Part shown: one piece after another, positions 38,170 through 47,945 of the stretch
Position numbering within the stretch: position 1 is the first letter of the stretch
Layout: each line of letters starts with the position of its first letter
The notes under the pieces: model-generated
Databases searched by the model: none
What the model saw: the letters and a program-made list of their open reading frames with translations, nothing else
What the model was told of the DNA's origin: nothing
Source: CBDCFT01 sp965216365
GTDB taxonomy: Bacteria > Pseudomonadota > Gammaproteobacteria > Arenicellales > CBDCFT01
Direction: 5' to 3'
Assembly (NCBI GenBank): GCA_965216365.1
Contig: CBDCFT010000022.1
Span: forward strand, 62,001 to 126,000
DNA: 64,000 nucleotides
Translations under genes and position numbers: made by a program

Positions 38170-39294
38170 TTATGCAGCGCCGGAAGTTTCATCTGGCAAC
38201 CTGCGTACCACGCGTTTACCCTGCGCCCGCATTTCATTCATTTTTTTTGCCAATTCCCTATCATCATCCTGGGGTGCACTGTTGATCTGATTTTCATGCT
38301 CGTCCCGAACGGTGCAGACCCGCAGCAAGCGTCGCAGATCCACACTGAAGCCCGTTGCCGGACGGGCATGCCCGAACGCCTTACCAATATCATCATAGCG
38401 GCCGCCGCGCGCAATCACACGGCCGTGATTAGGAATGAATGCGGAAAATACAATGCCGGTGTAATAGTGGTAACCGTGCAATTCCGCCAGATCGTAATGC
38501 AACGTCACATCGGGTATTCGCGTGCTCAGCAAATCGGCAACGTATTTTACGCGCTCCACGGCCTGTGTAATGTCTTCGGACAAACCCGTTATCGTTAGCG
38601 TTTTTTCCTCGATATGGTCAATCAGACCGTACATGCGCGTCAACTCAAGAATGGATGACTTCCATGCCGGATCAATATCATGAACGGAAAAAAGTTGTTC
38701 GATATCCGGACGCGATTTCCGGTGCAAGGCATCGAAGAACTCAACCTCTTGTTGATGCTGCATTCCGGCTTGTTTAGCGATTGCACGGAAAATGCCGACA
38801 TGCCCTAGATCGATATGGACATCCGTTATTCCGGTGGCACGTAACACCGCGACCATTAACTCGATTAATTCACATTCGGCTTGTTCGCTGCCGGAGCCAA
38901 ATAGTTCCGCTCCCGCCTGCAACGGCTCGCGCGAACTGCCCAGAGCCTGTTGTTGGGTATTTAAAACCGGTCCTATGTAACACAACCGTGTGATACCTGT
39001 TTCGCTCGGCAAGCCTGACTGTATCCGTGCGATCTGTGGTGTCATGTCGGCGCGCACACCCATCAAACGACCGGATTGCTGGTCGATAATTTTATAGGTC
39101 TGTAGATCGAGATCCTCGCCGGTTCCAGTTAACAGCGAATCCAGATACTCCACAAGAGGTGGTACAACCAATTCATAACCCCACGTGTAAAACTGATCTG
39201 CCACATGGCGGCGCAAACGCTCCATACGCCATGCGTGGGGTGGCAACAACTCATCGATACCGTCCGGCAACAGCCAACGTTCATTCGAAGACAT
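38170..39294 (-). CDS. hisZ: ATP phosphoribosyltransferase regulatory subunit
   Basis: HisZ is a HisRS-like paralogue that makes the short form of HisG active and histidine-sensitive. From the ATG at 39294 (MSSNERWLLPDGIDELLP) it has 374 residues. It resembles a class II synthetase core (RYDDIGKAFGH is the late motif) without the anticodon-binding domain. Its presence implies that the genome has a short-form hisG elsewhere. It lies between the DUF2065 gene and purA, a standard order. Confidence 0.94.
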   Translation of the reverse strand: MSSNERWLLPDGIDELLPPHAWRMERLRRHVADQFYTWGYELVVPPLVEYLDSLLTGTGEDLDLQTYKIIDQQSGRLMGVRADMTPQIARIQSGLPSETGITRLCYIGPVLNTQQQALGSSREPLQAGAELFGSGSEQAECELIELMVAVLRATGITDVHIDLGHVGIFRAIAKQAGMQHQQEVEFFDALHRKSRPDIEQLFSVHDIDPAWKSSILELTRMYGLIDHIEEKTLTITGLSEDITQAVERVKYVADLLSTRIPDVTLHYDLAELHGYHYYTGIVFSAFIPNHGRVIARGGRYDDIGKAFGHARPATGFSVDLRRLLRVCTVRDEHENQINSAPQDDDRELAKKMNEMRAQGKRVVRRLPDETSGAA

Positions 39295-39317
39295 GGCGGT
39301 ACAGTGCTTTACTTGTA

Positions 39318-39506
39318 TTAGTGAACGATGTACAGCGCGATCAGCCCTACGATCATGCATACCAAACCGGCCATGCGTAGTTGTTGATCGTTGAGTTGAC
39401 TAACGACGGCCATGGTGCGGCGAATCCCTTCGGGATTGACGAATGGAAAGATTCCCTCGATCACCAATACCAGCGCCAGGGCAGTAAATAAATCCTGCCA
39501 TTCCAT
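39318..39506 (-). CDS. DUF2065 small membrane protein
   Basis: A 62-residue protein with two hydrophobic helices around a polar loop containing NPEGIRRT, matching the DUF2065 family found beside hflC in many proteobacteria. It is 12 bases after hflC. Its function is not established. Confidence 0.9.
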   Translation of the reverse strand: MEWQDLFTALALVLVIEGIFPFVNPEGIRRTMAVVSQLNDQQLRMAGLVCMIVGLIALYIVH

Positions 39507-39518
39507 ACGCAGGCCGCG

Positions 39519-40415
39519 TTACTGCTGACCGAAACCGCCGCCTTGGTTCGGTTTAGCGTCTTTAAAATAGCGGAAGAATTCTGAATCCGGCTCCACTATG
39601 AGAAAGTCGTTTTCGCCACCGAAGGTTTTTTTGTAGGCATTGAGACTGCGATAAAGCCGGTAAAACTCGTCGTCTTGCTCGAATGCCTGAGCGTATATTG
39701 CCGTTGCCTGCGCATCACCATCGCCACGGATTTGTTCCGCGTCGCGTCGCGCATTGGCGATAATAATTTGTCTTTCCCTGTCCGCAGTAGCGCGTATACG
39801 CTCGGCCTCCCGCGCACCCTTCGCACGTAAATCTTTTGCCACACGCGAACGCTCTGCATCCATACGTCGATAAACGGTTTCGGAAATCTCCGGATCGAGA
39901 TCGACACGTTTCAAGCGCACATCGAGTACTTCAATACCAAGACTACTCGCTTCTTCATCCACGGCTTGACGCACGACGTCCATAATCACTCCGCGATCAC
40001 CGGACACCACTTCTTTTACCGTACGCTTACCAAACTCGCGCCGCAAACTATCGTTAACCCGTTGTGCCAAACGCGCTTCGGCGTTTGATTTAATACCGAG
40101 CACCGTTGGGTAGTATTTGGCGACATCGCGAATACGCCATTTAACGAAAGAATCCACCACCAGGTTCTTTTTCTCGCGGGTTAAATACAATTCCGGTTCG
40201 GCATCTAATGTTTGAACCCGTGCATCGTAAAACCGAACTTCGTTAATCGGATAAGGCAGTTTAAAATGAAGACCCGGCTCATCATCAGACTTAATGATTT
40301 CGCCAAACTTGAATACCAGCGCCTTCTCCCGCTCGTCTACCTGATAAATGAAACCCATCAATATTGCGGCAACCACTACAAGCAGGGATACGCCTAAGAT
40401 ACCTTTACCACTCAT
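39519..40415 (-). CDS. hflC: HflC, subunit of the HflKC modulator of FtsH protease
   Basis: HflC forms with HflK the large periplasm-facing cage around FtsH. The 298-residue protein has an N-terminal transmembrane helix (about residues 5-24), an SPFH/band-7 domain, and a long charged helix (about 190-240) rich in Arg, Glu and Ala. Its start overlaps the hflK stop by one base. Confidence 0.96.
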   Translation of the reverse strand: MSGKGILGVSLLVVVAAILMGFIYQVDEREKALVFKFGEIIKSDDEPGLHFKLPYPINEVRFYDARVQTLDAEPELYLTREKKNLVVDSFVKWRIRDVAKYYPTVLGIKSNAEARLAQRVNDSLRREFGKRTVKEVVSGDRGVIMDVVRQAVDEEASSLGIEVLDVRLKRVDLDPEISETVYRRMDAERSRVAKDLRAKGAREAERIRATADRERQIIIANARRDAEQIRGDGDAQATAIYAQAFEQDDEFYRLYRSLNAYKKTFGGENDFLIVEPDSEFFRYFKDAKPNQGGGFGQQ

Positions 40416-41629
40416 TATTCTGACCTCCCGCTGCGGCTGGTGCGACCGGTTCGACTGGAACCATCGTTGATACCCAGATCGCTGACTGCTGGGCTGCCTG
40501 GCGATGCTCGCAGCGAGGATCCACTGCCGCCTTGTCGAATCATCTGATCAAGCGGCAGATATAAAATATTGTTGCCACCTTCCTGATCGATCATCACTTT
40601 GTTTGCTTTACTCAATACGTCTTCCAACGATTCCAGATATAAACGATCACGTGTAACACCGGGTGCCTTTTCATACTCCGTCAACACCTGAGTAAATCGG
40701 GACGATTCACCTGTTGCCTTGGCAATGGTGCTGGCCTGGTAAGCTTCAGCTTCCTGCAGGACACGAGCGGCGAGACCCTCGGCACGCGGAATAATATCAT
40801 TGGCATACGCTTCCGCCTCGTTCTTTAACCGTTCTTCATCTTCGCGCGCTTTCACCGCATCATCGAATGCGGGTTTAACCTGCGCCGGTGGTTGCGCGTT
40901 CTGCATTTCCACCGTGCGGATATTAATACCGGTTTGATAACGATCCAGAATTTGCTGCACCAGTTCGCGTGTGGCCTGGGCAATCTCGGCACGCCCCTCG
41001 GTGATAGCAAAATCCATAGTGCTATTGCCGACGATTTCCCTCACCGCACTTTCCGTCGCTTGCCGAACGACGAGATCCGCCGAATCGCTCACTTGGAACA
41101 ACAGATCGGTCGGGTCTTTTATGTCGTATTGCACCGCAAATTGAATATCGATAATGTTTTCGTCCTTGGTCAACATCAGGGCTTCCTTACCGAAAGTCGA
41201 TTTTTGCTGGCCGTCGCGTGAACGATAACCGACTTCTACCGTATTCACCTTTTGCACATTGACGATTTCGACCTCTTCGAACGGCACGGGAAAGTGCCAG
41301 TGCAAACCGGCCGTGGTGGTTTCGGCATATTCGCCAAAACGAAGCTCGACACCGTTCTCACCTTCATCGACGGTATAAATCCCGGTCCAAATCCATGCGG
41401 CAAGCAGAATGACACCAATAAGCGTAATAGCACCACGGCTGATACCGCCACCGCCGGAACCACCGCTGGGTTCCTCACTGCCGTTGCCACCGCCTTTGCC
41501 GCCGAAAATCGCGGCCAGTTTGTTTTGAAAGTTTCTGACGAGTTCGTCCAGATCAGGGGGACCCTGATTTCCACGATTCTGTCCCCACGGGTCTTTATCG
41601 TTTCCAGACCCAGGCTGATTCCAAGGCAT
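40415..41629 (-). CDS. hflK: HflK, subunit of the HflKC modulator of FtsH protease
   Basis: The 404-residue protein starts with a Gly/Asn-rich cytoplasmic segment (MPWNQPGSGNDKDPWGQ). A transmembrane helix follows at about 72-92, then an SPFH domain with NIIDIQFAVQYDIKDP and a long helical region. It ends in a Ser/Arg-rich tail, which is typical of HflK but variable. It is the partner of HflC and lies downstream of hflX. Confidence 0.96.
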   Translation of the reverse strand: MPWNQPGSGNDKDPWGQNRGNQGPPDLDELVRNFQNKLAAIFGGKGGGNGSEEPSGGSGGGGISRGAITLIGVILLAAWIWTGIYTVDEGENGVELRFGEYAETTTAGLHWHFPVPFEEVEIVNVQKVNTVEVGYRSRDGQQKSTFGKEALMLTKDENIIDIQFAVQYDIKDPTDLLFQVSDSADLVVRQATESAVREIVGNSTMDFAITEGRAEIAQATRELVQQILDRYQTGINIRTVEMQNAQPPAQVKPAFDDAVKAREDEERLKNEAEAYANDIIPRAEGLAARVLQEAEAYQASTIAKATGESSRFTQVLTEYEKAPGVTRDRLYLESLEDVLSKANKVMIDQEGGNNILYLPLDQMIRQGGSGSSLRASPGSPAVSDLGINDGSSRTGRTSRSGRSE

Positions 41630-41740
41630 TAAGAACTCCTAATATTCGAGTAGTTGACAGGCAAAGACTACGGATTGTATCACGTCAGTGCTTTTGTGAA
41701 TGTGCTGCGGCTCCACTAACCGCTTTGAATTTGAGCATTG

Positions 41741-43084
41741 TCAACAACGGTATTCGCTGCGAAAGTCGCTGTGACCTTCCAGCCAGCCCAGGGTTTTCTG
41801 ATCGAGCATCAAGTCCAGCACCATGTCACCCATATCGGTGACCTGCTCGGATACGACTTCGCACCGATCAAACAGAGTCGCGCGCAGCTTCCCCGCCTTT
41901 GGCGGCAAACACAGGCGATATTGGACACGATGTTGGCCCAGATGTTCCGCCAAGGCTTTGTTTAATAAATCCAAGCCCTCGCCGGATTGGGCTGACACCC
42001 AGACCCGGTTCACGCGCTGGTGTTCGTCACGCTCCACATGGGAGTTATGCCCGCTTGCATCGATCTTGTTATACACGGTAATCACCGGCACATCGCCGGC
42101 TTCGATCTCATTCAGGACTTGTTCCACCTGATATTGCAATTCCGCGTGTTCCGGGTTGGATGTGTCCACAACATGCAGCAACAGACTGGCTGCGCTAACC
42201 TCTTCCAGCGTGGAATGAAACGCCGATACCAGCGAATGGGGCAAATCGCGAATAAAACCAACCGTATCGGACAGAATGATCGGGCCGTAACCGTCAAGCT
42301 GCAAACGCCGCATGGTCGGGTCAAGAGTGGCGAACAATTTATCCGCCGCGAAAACGTCCGCACGGGTTAAGGCGTTAAACAATGACGACTTGCCGGCATT
42401 GGTATAACCCACCAGTGACACGGTGGCGATTGGGACCTTGCGCCTGGATTTACGTCGCAACTCGCGTTGTGCACTGACACGATCCAGTTGCCGCGATAAT
42501 GTCTTCATACGTCGCCCAATCAAACGACGGTCAGTCTCCAGTTGGGTTTCACCGGGGCCACGCAGACCGATACCCCCTTTTTGCCGTTCCAGGTGAGTCC
42601 AGCCGCGCACTAACCGCGTAGAAAGATACTCCAGTTGTGCAAGTTCGACCTGCAGCTTACCCTCTTTCGAGGTCGCTCGTTGCGCGAAAATATCCAGGAT
42701 CAAACCAGTACGATCAACGACGCGGCAACCAACCTGCTTTTCCAGATTACGTTCCTGAATCGGTGAAATCGCATGATCCATGACCAGCAGAGTCGCAGAC
42801 TCGGAAGCCACCAGTTGCGCGACTTCCTCGGCCTTGCCCGAACCGATAAACGTCGCGGGATCGGGCCGGCGGCGGTGCCCGACGACACTGCCACAGACTT
42901 GCGCACCCGCCGACTCAACCAGCTCCTGTAGTTCATCGAGCACGCCTTCACCCTCGCTGCGGCCGTTTTCCTGGTGAACTAAAATAGCTCGTTCAACGCC
43001 GTCCGCAAAATCATTGTCATCATGACCGGATGCACCGCGATCAAACAGTGCGGTTAGCGTATTGTTCTGTTTACCTGCCCGCAA
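41741..43084 (-). CDS. hflX: GTPase HflX (ribosome rescue/splitting factor)
   Basis: HflX binds 50S subunits and splits stalled ribosomes. The 447-residue protein has the N-terminal HflX domain (about 20-200), with the GLRGPGETQLETDRR glycine-rich linker before the G domain. G1 is GYTNAGKSSLFN, G3 is DTVGFIRDLP and G4 is NKID. It lies between hfq and hflK, the conserved order. Confidence 0.96.
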   Translation of the reverse strand: MRAGKQNNTLTALFDRGASGHDDNDFADGVERAILVHQENGRSEGEGVLDELQELVESAGAQVCGSVVGHRRRPDPATFIGSGKAEEVAQLVASESATLLVMDHAISPIQERNLEKQVGCRVVDRTGLILDIFAQRATSKEGKLQVELAQLEYLSTRLVRGWTHLERQKGGIGLRGPGETQLETDRRLIGRRMKTLSRQLDRVSAQRELRRKSRRKVPIATVSLVGYTNAGKSSLFNALTRADVFAADKLFATLDPTMRRLQLDGYGPIILSDTVGFIRDLPHSLVSAFHSTLEEVSAASLLLHVVDTSNPEHAELQYQVEQVLNEIEAGDVPVITVYNKIDASGHNSHVERDEHQRVNRVWVSAQSGEGLDLLNKALAEHLGQHRVQYRLCLPPKAGKLRATLFDRCEVVSEQVTDMGDMVLDLMLDQKTLGWLEGHSDFRSEYRC

Positions 43085-43122
43085 CTAAACTCGAAATGGC
43101 TTGAGAAACAAGCGCCTGATGA

Positions 43123-43377
43123 TCACGACTCGTCAGACCCGCCTTCGTCGTCATCATGTGGAATGTTGACGGCACGTCCGGGAACGACGGTCGAAATAGC
43201 ATGTTTGTAGATCATTTGGCTCACACTGTTACGCAGCAATACGACAAACTGGTCGAAGGATTCGACATGTCCCTGCAACTTGATACCGTTGACCAGATAG
43301 ATTGACACCGGGATACGCTCTTTTCTGAGTGTATTCAAGAACGGATCCTGTAATGCTGTCCCTTTATGTTGAGCCAT
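43123..43377 (-). CDS. hfq: RNA chaperone Hfq
   Basis: Hfq is the hexameric Sm-like protein that pairs small RNAs with mRNAs. The 84-residue protein has the full Sm1 and Sm2 motifs (IPVSIYLVNGIKLQGHVESFD and YKHAISTVVP). A short acidic tail (DDDEGGSDES) follows, shorter than that of E. coli. An AGGAG lies seven bases before the ATG, and an AT-rich tandem repeat lies upstream in the gap to miaA. Confidence 0.98.
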   Translation of the reverse strand: MAQHKGTALQDPFLNTLRKERIPVSIYLVNGIKLQGHVESFDQFVVLLRNSVSQMIYKHAISTVVPGRAVNIPHDDDEGGSDES

Positions 43378-43445
43378 GATTATTCTCCTATTATTGTAGT
43401 AATAGTGTGGTGAAGCAAAAATGAGTTATGTTTGTGGACTGACAC

Positions 43446-43469
43446 TTATATATAGTTATTATATATAGT
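43446..43469. repeat. AT-rich 11-bp direct repeat upstream of hfq
   Basis: TTATATATAGT occurs twice, at 43446-43456 and 43459-43469, separated by TA. On the minus strand this gives two overlapping TATATAA-like -10 candidates in the 109-base gap between miaA and hfq, so it probably includes an hfq promoter; hfq commonly has its own promoters inside this operon. Confidence 0.6.
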
Positions 43470-43486
43470 AATTACACGGCGATCTT

Positions 43487-44461
43487 TCAAGACCACCTGC
43501 CCTTCCGATTATAGCCCATCGCGGTCAGTTTGCTGTGAATATATTGTAATACTGCTGCCCTTGAACTTTTTGCCATTGAGTCGAACCAGACCAGACCCGC
43601 GTAGTGCCGCAGCCAGGTCAACTGGCGCTTGGCCAGTCGCCGGGTCGCCGTAATCGCGCTCAACCTCATTGCATCATACTCCGTACTCCCTTGTAAATGC
43701 TCCAGTATTTGCCGGTAACCCACCGCGCGCGATGCGGGTAACGCCGTGGTGAGATCGAATCGCTTTGCCAATTCCCGAACTTCTTCGACGAATCCCTGCG
43801 CAATCATTTCTTCGAATCGTGCGGCAATACATTGTTGCAATTGCTCCCGCGAACTGGGCGAGTAACAAATCTGCACGAAATTGACACCAGCCGGTTGTGG
43901 TGGAGCGGAAAGTTTTGCTGTCGAAGGCGGTAGACCGGTCAAGCGAAAAATCTCCAGCGCGCGTTGAATACGCTGTGCATCATTTGCATCGATTTTGCAT
44001 GCCGATTGCGGATCGACATCAGCCAGTTGCGCATGCATTGCTGGCCAACCTTTTGCATTGGCTTCCTGTGTAATCTTCTCTCGAATCGAAGCATCCGCTG
44101 GCGGCAGTGGTGACAATCCACGTGTCAAAGCGGAGAAATAAAACATCGTTCCACCTACCAGCAGCGGTATTTTGCCCCGACTGACAATATCGTCCACCGC
44201 GTTTATGGCGTCTTCACGAAAATCGGCAACGGAGTACACGTCGTCAGGATCGCGTATATCAAGCAAGTGATGGGGAAATTCGGCGCGCGTTTCCGCATCC
44301 GGTTTGGCAGTGCCTATGTCCATGCCACGATAAACTTGTACGGCATCGACATTCACAATTTCGACATCGAATTCCCTCGCGATAGATAAAGAGAGGTTGG
44401 ATTTGCCGGACGCCGTCGGTCCCATCACACAGATGGCGATGGGCTTACTCTGATTTAACAA
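43487..44461 (-). CDS. miaA: tRNA dimethylallyltransferase
   Basis: MiaA adds the isopentenyl group to A37 of tRNAs reading codons that start with U. The 324-residue protein has a P-loop GPTASGKSN near residue 15 and the catalytic DAVQVYRGMDIGTAK, GGTMFY and RAVGYRQ motifs. The only start that keeps the family's N-terminus is a TTG at 44461; an in-frame stop lies just upstream. The gene follows mutL by 32 bases. Confidence 0.96.
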   Translation of the reverse strand: MLNQSKPIAICVMGPTASGKSNLSLSIAREFDVEIVNVDAVQVYRGMDIGTAKPDAETRAEFPHHLLDIRDPDDVYSVADFREDAINAVDDIVSRGKIPLLVGGTMFYFSALTRGLSPLPPADASIREKITQEANAKGWPAMHAQLADVDPQSACKIDANDAQRIQRALEIFRLTGLPPSTAKLSAPPQPAGVNFVQICYSPSSREQLQQCIAARFEEMIAQGFVEEVRELAKRFDLTTALPASRAVGYRQILEHLQGSTEYDAMRLSAITATRRLAKRQLTWLRHYAGLVWFDSMAKSSRAAVLQYIHSKLTAMGYNRKGRWS

Positions 44462-44493
44462 ATGACTAAAACTATGCGATCGTTACAAGCACG

Positions 44494-46302
44494 CTATCGG
44501 CCACGCAAAAACCACTTGTCCAACTCCTGCAGGGAAACCTGCTTCCAGGTTGGCCGCCCGTGGTTGCATTGATCGGCCCGGTCGGTTTGCTCCATCTCGC
44601 GTAACAAGTGATTCATCTCCGCTACGGTCAGAATACGATGAGCGCGCACGGAACCGTGACAGGCCGCGGTCGAAAGCAATTCGTTAATCCGGTCCTGCGC
44701 CCGGTCGCTGGTCTGATGTTCCGCCATATCCGCCAGCATATCGCAAATCATTTGAGCGTGATCGGCGTCTTTTAGTAATTCCGGCACCTTGCGGATAGCT
44801 AAAACATCATCTGCCATGCGGGTTAATTCATAGCCCATTTCTTCAAATTGACTTTGGTTCTGTTCGGCAACTTCTGCTTCGCTCCGGGTAACTGAAAACG
44901 TAACCGGTACCAGCAACGGCTGCGACGCCAACGCGTGTTCATCCAGTTGTTTTTTCATGCGCTCATAAGTGACACGTTCATGGGCCGCATGCATATCCAC
45001 CAGGATTAACCCATCGCGATTTTCCGCCAGGATGTAAATCCCTTTTAGCTGGGCCAGTGCGTAACCCAAAGGGGGAATATCGCCCTCATCTTCTGCGATG
45101 ACCGGATCTGCGTGCGGTGAAAGCGACTCAAGCACTGCATTATGTTGCCTGGAGCCATGTAATTGGCTATAAGCGGTCATTTGCTCACGTATTTGCAGCG
45201 GTGCACTGGTTTGCGTCGGGATGGAGAATGGTACGTTCGGAGTTTGGGTTTCGCGGGCCGGTGACGCCAAACGTGTCTTGGTACTATCGGCAATGACCCT
45301 ATGCAGACTGCGATAAAGAAAATCATGCACCGCGCGGTTATCACGAAAGCGCACCTCGTGTTTGGCAGGATGGACATTGACATCCACTGCAAACGGATCC
45401 AGTTCCAGATACAAAACAAAAGCCGGATGGCGGCCATGATACAACACATCGTCGTAGGCACGACGCACAGCATGGGCAATTGTCTTATCCTTGACTGCGC
45501 GGCCATTGACAAAAAAATGTTGAATATCCCGTTGGCTGCGGGAAAAAGTCGGCAAACCCAGCCAGCCGAACAAACGCAAATCCGATGCGCTGTGCTCTAT
45601 GCGTAAAGTATTCTCGGCAAAAGCATTACCGCAAACACTGGCGACACGTTGTAATTCGCTGGCATCATCAATACCCGGCCGGCAATGCCAGGGCGCGCGT
45701 TCGTTGTGTTGAAAACGCAATTCCACGGAAAATCGAGCCAAAGCGAGCTGGCGAATGACGGTGTCCAGATATTTCAGTTCGGTGTTTTCCGTGCGCAAAA
45801 ACTTGCGCCGCGCGGGTGTATTGAAAAATAAATCCCGCACCTCGACGCTCGTTCCCACTTCGTGAGCAACCGGCGTAGGCGTTGTGATTTTCCCACCACC
45901 TTCGCAACTTACCTGCCAGCCGTTTTCGGATCCCGCCGTTCGCGAGCGCAAACTCAAACGGCTGACTGCGGCGATACTCGGCAGGGCTTCGCCACGAAAG
46001 CCTAACGTCGATACACGAAACAAATCGTCGAACTCGCTCACTTTGCTGGTCGCATGCCGTGCTAAAGCCAGTTCCAGATCGTCGCGTTCAATGCCGCTGC
46101 CGTTGTCACTCACCCGAATCCGTTTAACGCCACCACGTTCAGCTTCGATCGTTATGGATTGCGCACCGGCATCAAGACTGTTTTCCAACAGCTCTTTGAC
46201 AATAGATGCAGGTCGATCAACGACCTCGCCTGCAGCAATCTGGTTGATCAGGCGGTTGTCTAGCCGTTGAATCCTGCTCTTACTTTTTTTGCAAGTCGTC
46301 AA
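44494..46302 (-). CDS. mutL: DNA mismatch repair protein MutL, endonuclease-type
   Basis: MutL links MutS to downstream repair. The 602-residue protein has the GHKL ATPase motifs ENSLDAGA, DNGSGI and GFRGEALPSIAAVS. Its C-terminal domain carries a near-complete endonuclease site: DMHAAHERVTYE at 436-447 (consensus DQHA-x2-E-x4-E, with Gln replaced by Met), ACHGSVRA and CNHGRP. MutH-dependent MutL proteins such as that of E. coli lack this site, so repair here is probably MutH-independent. The start is a TTG at 46302, seven bases after the amidase stop. Confidence 0.95.
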   Translation of the reverse strand: MTTCKKSKSRIQRLDNRLINQIAAGEVVDRPASIVKELLENSLDAGAQSITIEAERGGVKRIRVSDNGSGIERDDLELALARHATSKVSEFDDLFRVSTLGFRGEALPSIAAVSRLSLRSRTAGSENGWQVSCEGGGKITTPTPVAHEVGTSVEVRDLFFNTPARRKFLRTENTELKYLDTVIRQLALARFSVELRFQHNERAPWHCRPGIDDASELQRVASVCGNAFAENTLRIEHSASDLRLFGWLGLPTFSRSQRDIQHFFVNGRAVKDKTIAHAVRRAYDDVLYHGRHPAFVLYLELDPFAVDVNVHPAKHEVRFRDNRAVHDFLYRSLHRVIADSTKTRLASPARETQTPNVPFSIPTQTSAPLQIREQMTAYSQLHGSRQHNAVLESLSPHADPVIAEDEGDIPPLGYALAQLKGIYILAENRDGLILVDMHAAHERVTYERMKKQLDEHALASQPLLVPVTFSVTRSEAEVAEQNQSQFEEMGYELTRMADDVLAIRKVPELLKDADHAQMICDMLADMAEHQTSDRAQDRINELLSTAACHGSVRAHRILTVAEMNHLLREMEQTDRADQCNHGRPTWKQVSLQELDKWFLRGR

Positions 46303-46309
46303 GATCGGG

Positions 46310-47479
46310 CTATTGGGCGTAGGCCTGCTGCGATGGACGACGCTTCAAATACGAACGGATGCCGGCAAGAATCGAATCCGCAATTTTGTTCTGATGACCA
46401 CTACTGCGCAGTAGCTTTTCTTCCTGTAGATTACTAATGTACGCAGTCTCTACCAGTATTGAAGGAATGTCGGGCGATTTAAGCACGACAAAAGCCGCCT
46501 GTTCGACACGTTGGCTGTGCACCGGGCCAATTCGTTTAAGCTGTTGCAACACATCGCGCCCGAAGATGAGGCTTTCACTGATGGTCTTGGTCACGGACAA
46601 ATCGATCAACACACCGGCTAACACCGGATCTTTATCACTGATGGTGACGCCACCGACCAGATCGGATGCGTTTTCCTTGTCCGCCAGCAAACGCGCAGTT
46701 TCGCTGGTCGCACCACGTTGGGACAAAGCATACACAGACGAACCACGTGCGGCGCGTTTGGCCACCGCATCGGCGTGCACCGATACAAATAAATCGGCGT
46801 TGTGCTCGCGCGCGATACCGATTCGTTTGCGCAAACTAATATAGTAGTCGCCTTTGCGCGTCATCACTGCGCGCATGCCGGGTGTCGCGTTGATACGGTC
46901 ATGCAGCTTTTTCGAGATAGCCAGCACTACATCTTTTTCACGTGTACGTCGCTTGCCGATGGCGCCGGGGTCTTTGCCGCCATGCCCGGGGTCGACCACT
47001 ACTACGAAATCGCGTTTTACCGGTTTGGGTGGCTGCGGCGGCGTGGGTTGGGTGACATTGGGAGTCGACGGTGGTTGTGCCTTGTTGCCGGACAACATGT
47101 CGATCACAAGGCGATGGCCGTAACCCTGATCGGGCGCCAATGTTTGCGCGCTTGGCGCGATGCGTTGGTTCAAATCGAACACGACGCGTAAAAAATTTTC
47201 GTGTTCGTGGAAACGAATATTGCGAATAAACGGGCCGATGGTTTTTATCGACGGCAATACCGCGCGAAAGTTGGTATTACCGATATCGACGGATAGTCGA
47301 TCGGGATTACCATGAATACCGAGTTTGTATTCGACCGGGCCGGTCAAGTCGAGTACCACCCGAGTGCGTCCCGGTTCATGCCACAAACGCATATTCTTTA
47401 ACGACACATCCGCTGCGAACGCGGCGGATGCCGAAGCCAAAAGCAAAAAGGCGGTAAACAGCCGTTTGTAGATATTCAA
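46310..47479 (-). CDS. N-acetylmuramoyl-L-alanine amidase with AMIN domain (AmiB/AmiC type)
   Basis: The enzyme cleaves septal peptidoglycan during daughter-cell separation. The 389-residue protein has a signal peptide ending near AFAA, an AMIN targeting domain (about 25-130), a Pro-rich linker, and an Amidase_3 domain. Its zinc ligands are in VVDPGHGGKDPGA, the H of FVSVHADA and the E of ETAYISN. No LysM follows, unlike E. coli AmiB. It overlaps tsaE by four bases and precedes mutL, where amiB sits in enterics. Confidence 0.94.
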   Translation of the reverse strand: MNIYKRLFTAFLLLASASAAFAADVSLKNMRLWHEPGRTRVVLDLTGPVEYKLGIHGNPDRLSVDIGNTNFRAVLPSIKTIGPFIRNIRFHEHENFLRVVFDLNQRIAPSAQTLAPDQGYGHRLVIDMLSGNKAQPPSTPNVTQPTPPQPPKPVKRDFVVVVDPGHGGKDPGAIGKRRTREKDVVLAISKKLHDRINATPGMRAVMTRKGDYYISLRKRIGIAREHNADLFVSVHADAVAKRAARGSSVYALSQRGATSETARLLADKENASDLVGGVTISDKDPVLAGVLIDLSVTKTISESLIFGRDVLQQLKRIGPVHSQRVEQAAFVVLKSPDIPSILVETAYISNLQEEKLLRSSGHQNKIADSILAGIRSYLKRRPSQQAYAQ

Positions 47480-47931
47480 TGTTTGTATTGCTTGAATCGG
47501 TATGCGTGCTGGTTTTGGACTTCGATTTGAACTTTGCGCCCCGGCTTTTGATCTTTGATATGTATTTTAACATCCGGTTCCGGCAACAACCCATTGGCAC
47601 GTTCCGGCCATTCGATTAAGCACAGCCCACTGCCATCCAGGTAATCGCGTATACCGATTGTCTCGAGTTCCTGCGCATCTTCAACACGATAAAAGTCCAT
47701 GTGATACACGGCGTTGGAATTTATCGTATAGCTTTCCACGAGAGTAAAAGTCGGACTCTTAACCGCCCCAGAATAACCCAGTCCACGCAACACGCCACGT
47801 ATCAATGTCGTTTTACCAGCGCCCAGCTCACCACTAAAATGTAATGTCATACCGTTAGTCATGCTCTTTGCAAACGACTCGCCCAGCGCCTGCATAGCTT
47901 GTTCGTCATCAATATAAAACGTGGATTGCAT
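47476..47931 (-). CDS. tsaE: tRNA threonylcarbamoyladenosine biosynthesis ATPase
   Basis: TsaE supports t6A37 formation with TsaB and TsaD. The 151-residue protein has the P-loop GELGAGKTTLIRG near residue 40 and the Walker B-like HMDFYRVED and LIEWPERA stretches. It follows nnr by 14 bases and its stop overlaps the amidase start, the classic nnr-tsaE-amidase-mutL order. Confidence 0.96.
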   Translation of the reverse strand: MQSTFYIDDEQAMQALGESFAKSMTNGMTLHFSGELGAGKTTLIRGVLRGLGYSGAVKSPTFTLVESYTINSNAVYHMDFYRVEDAQELETIGIRDYLDGSGLCLIEWPERANGLLPEPDVKIHIKDQKPGRKVQIEVQNQHAYRFKQYKH

Positions 47932-47945
47932 ACACCGGAAAACGA

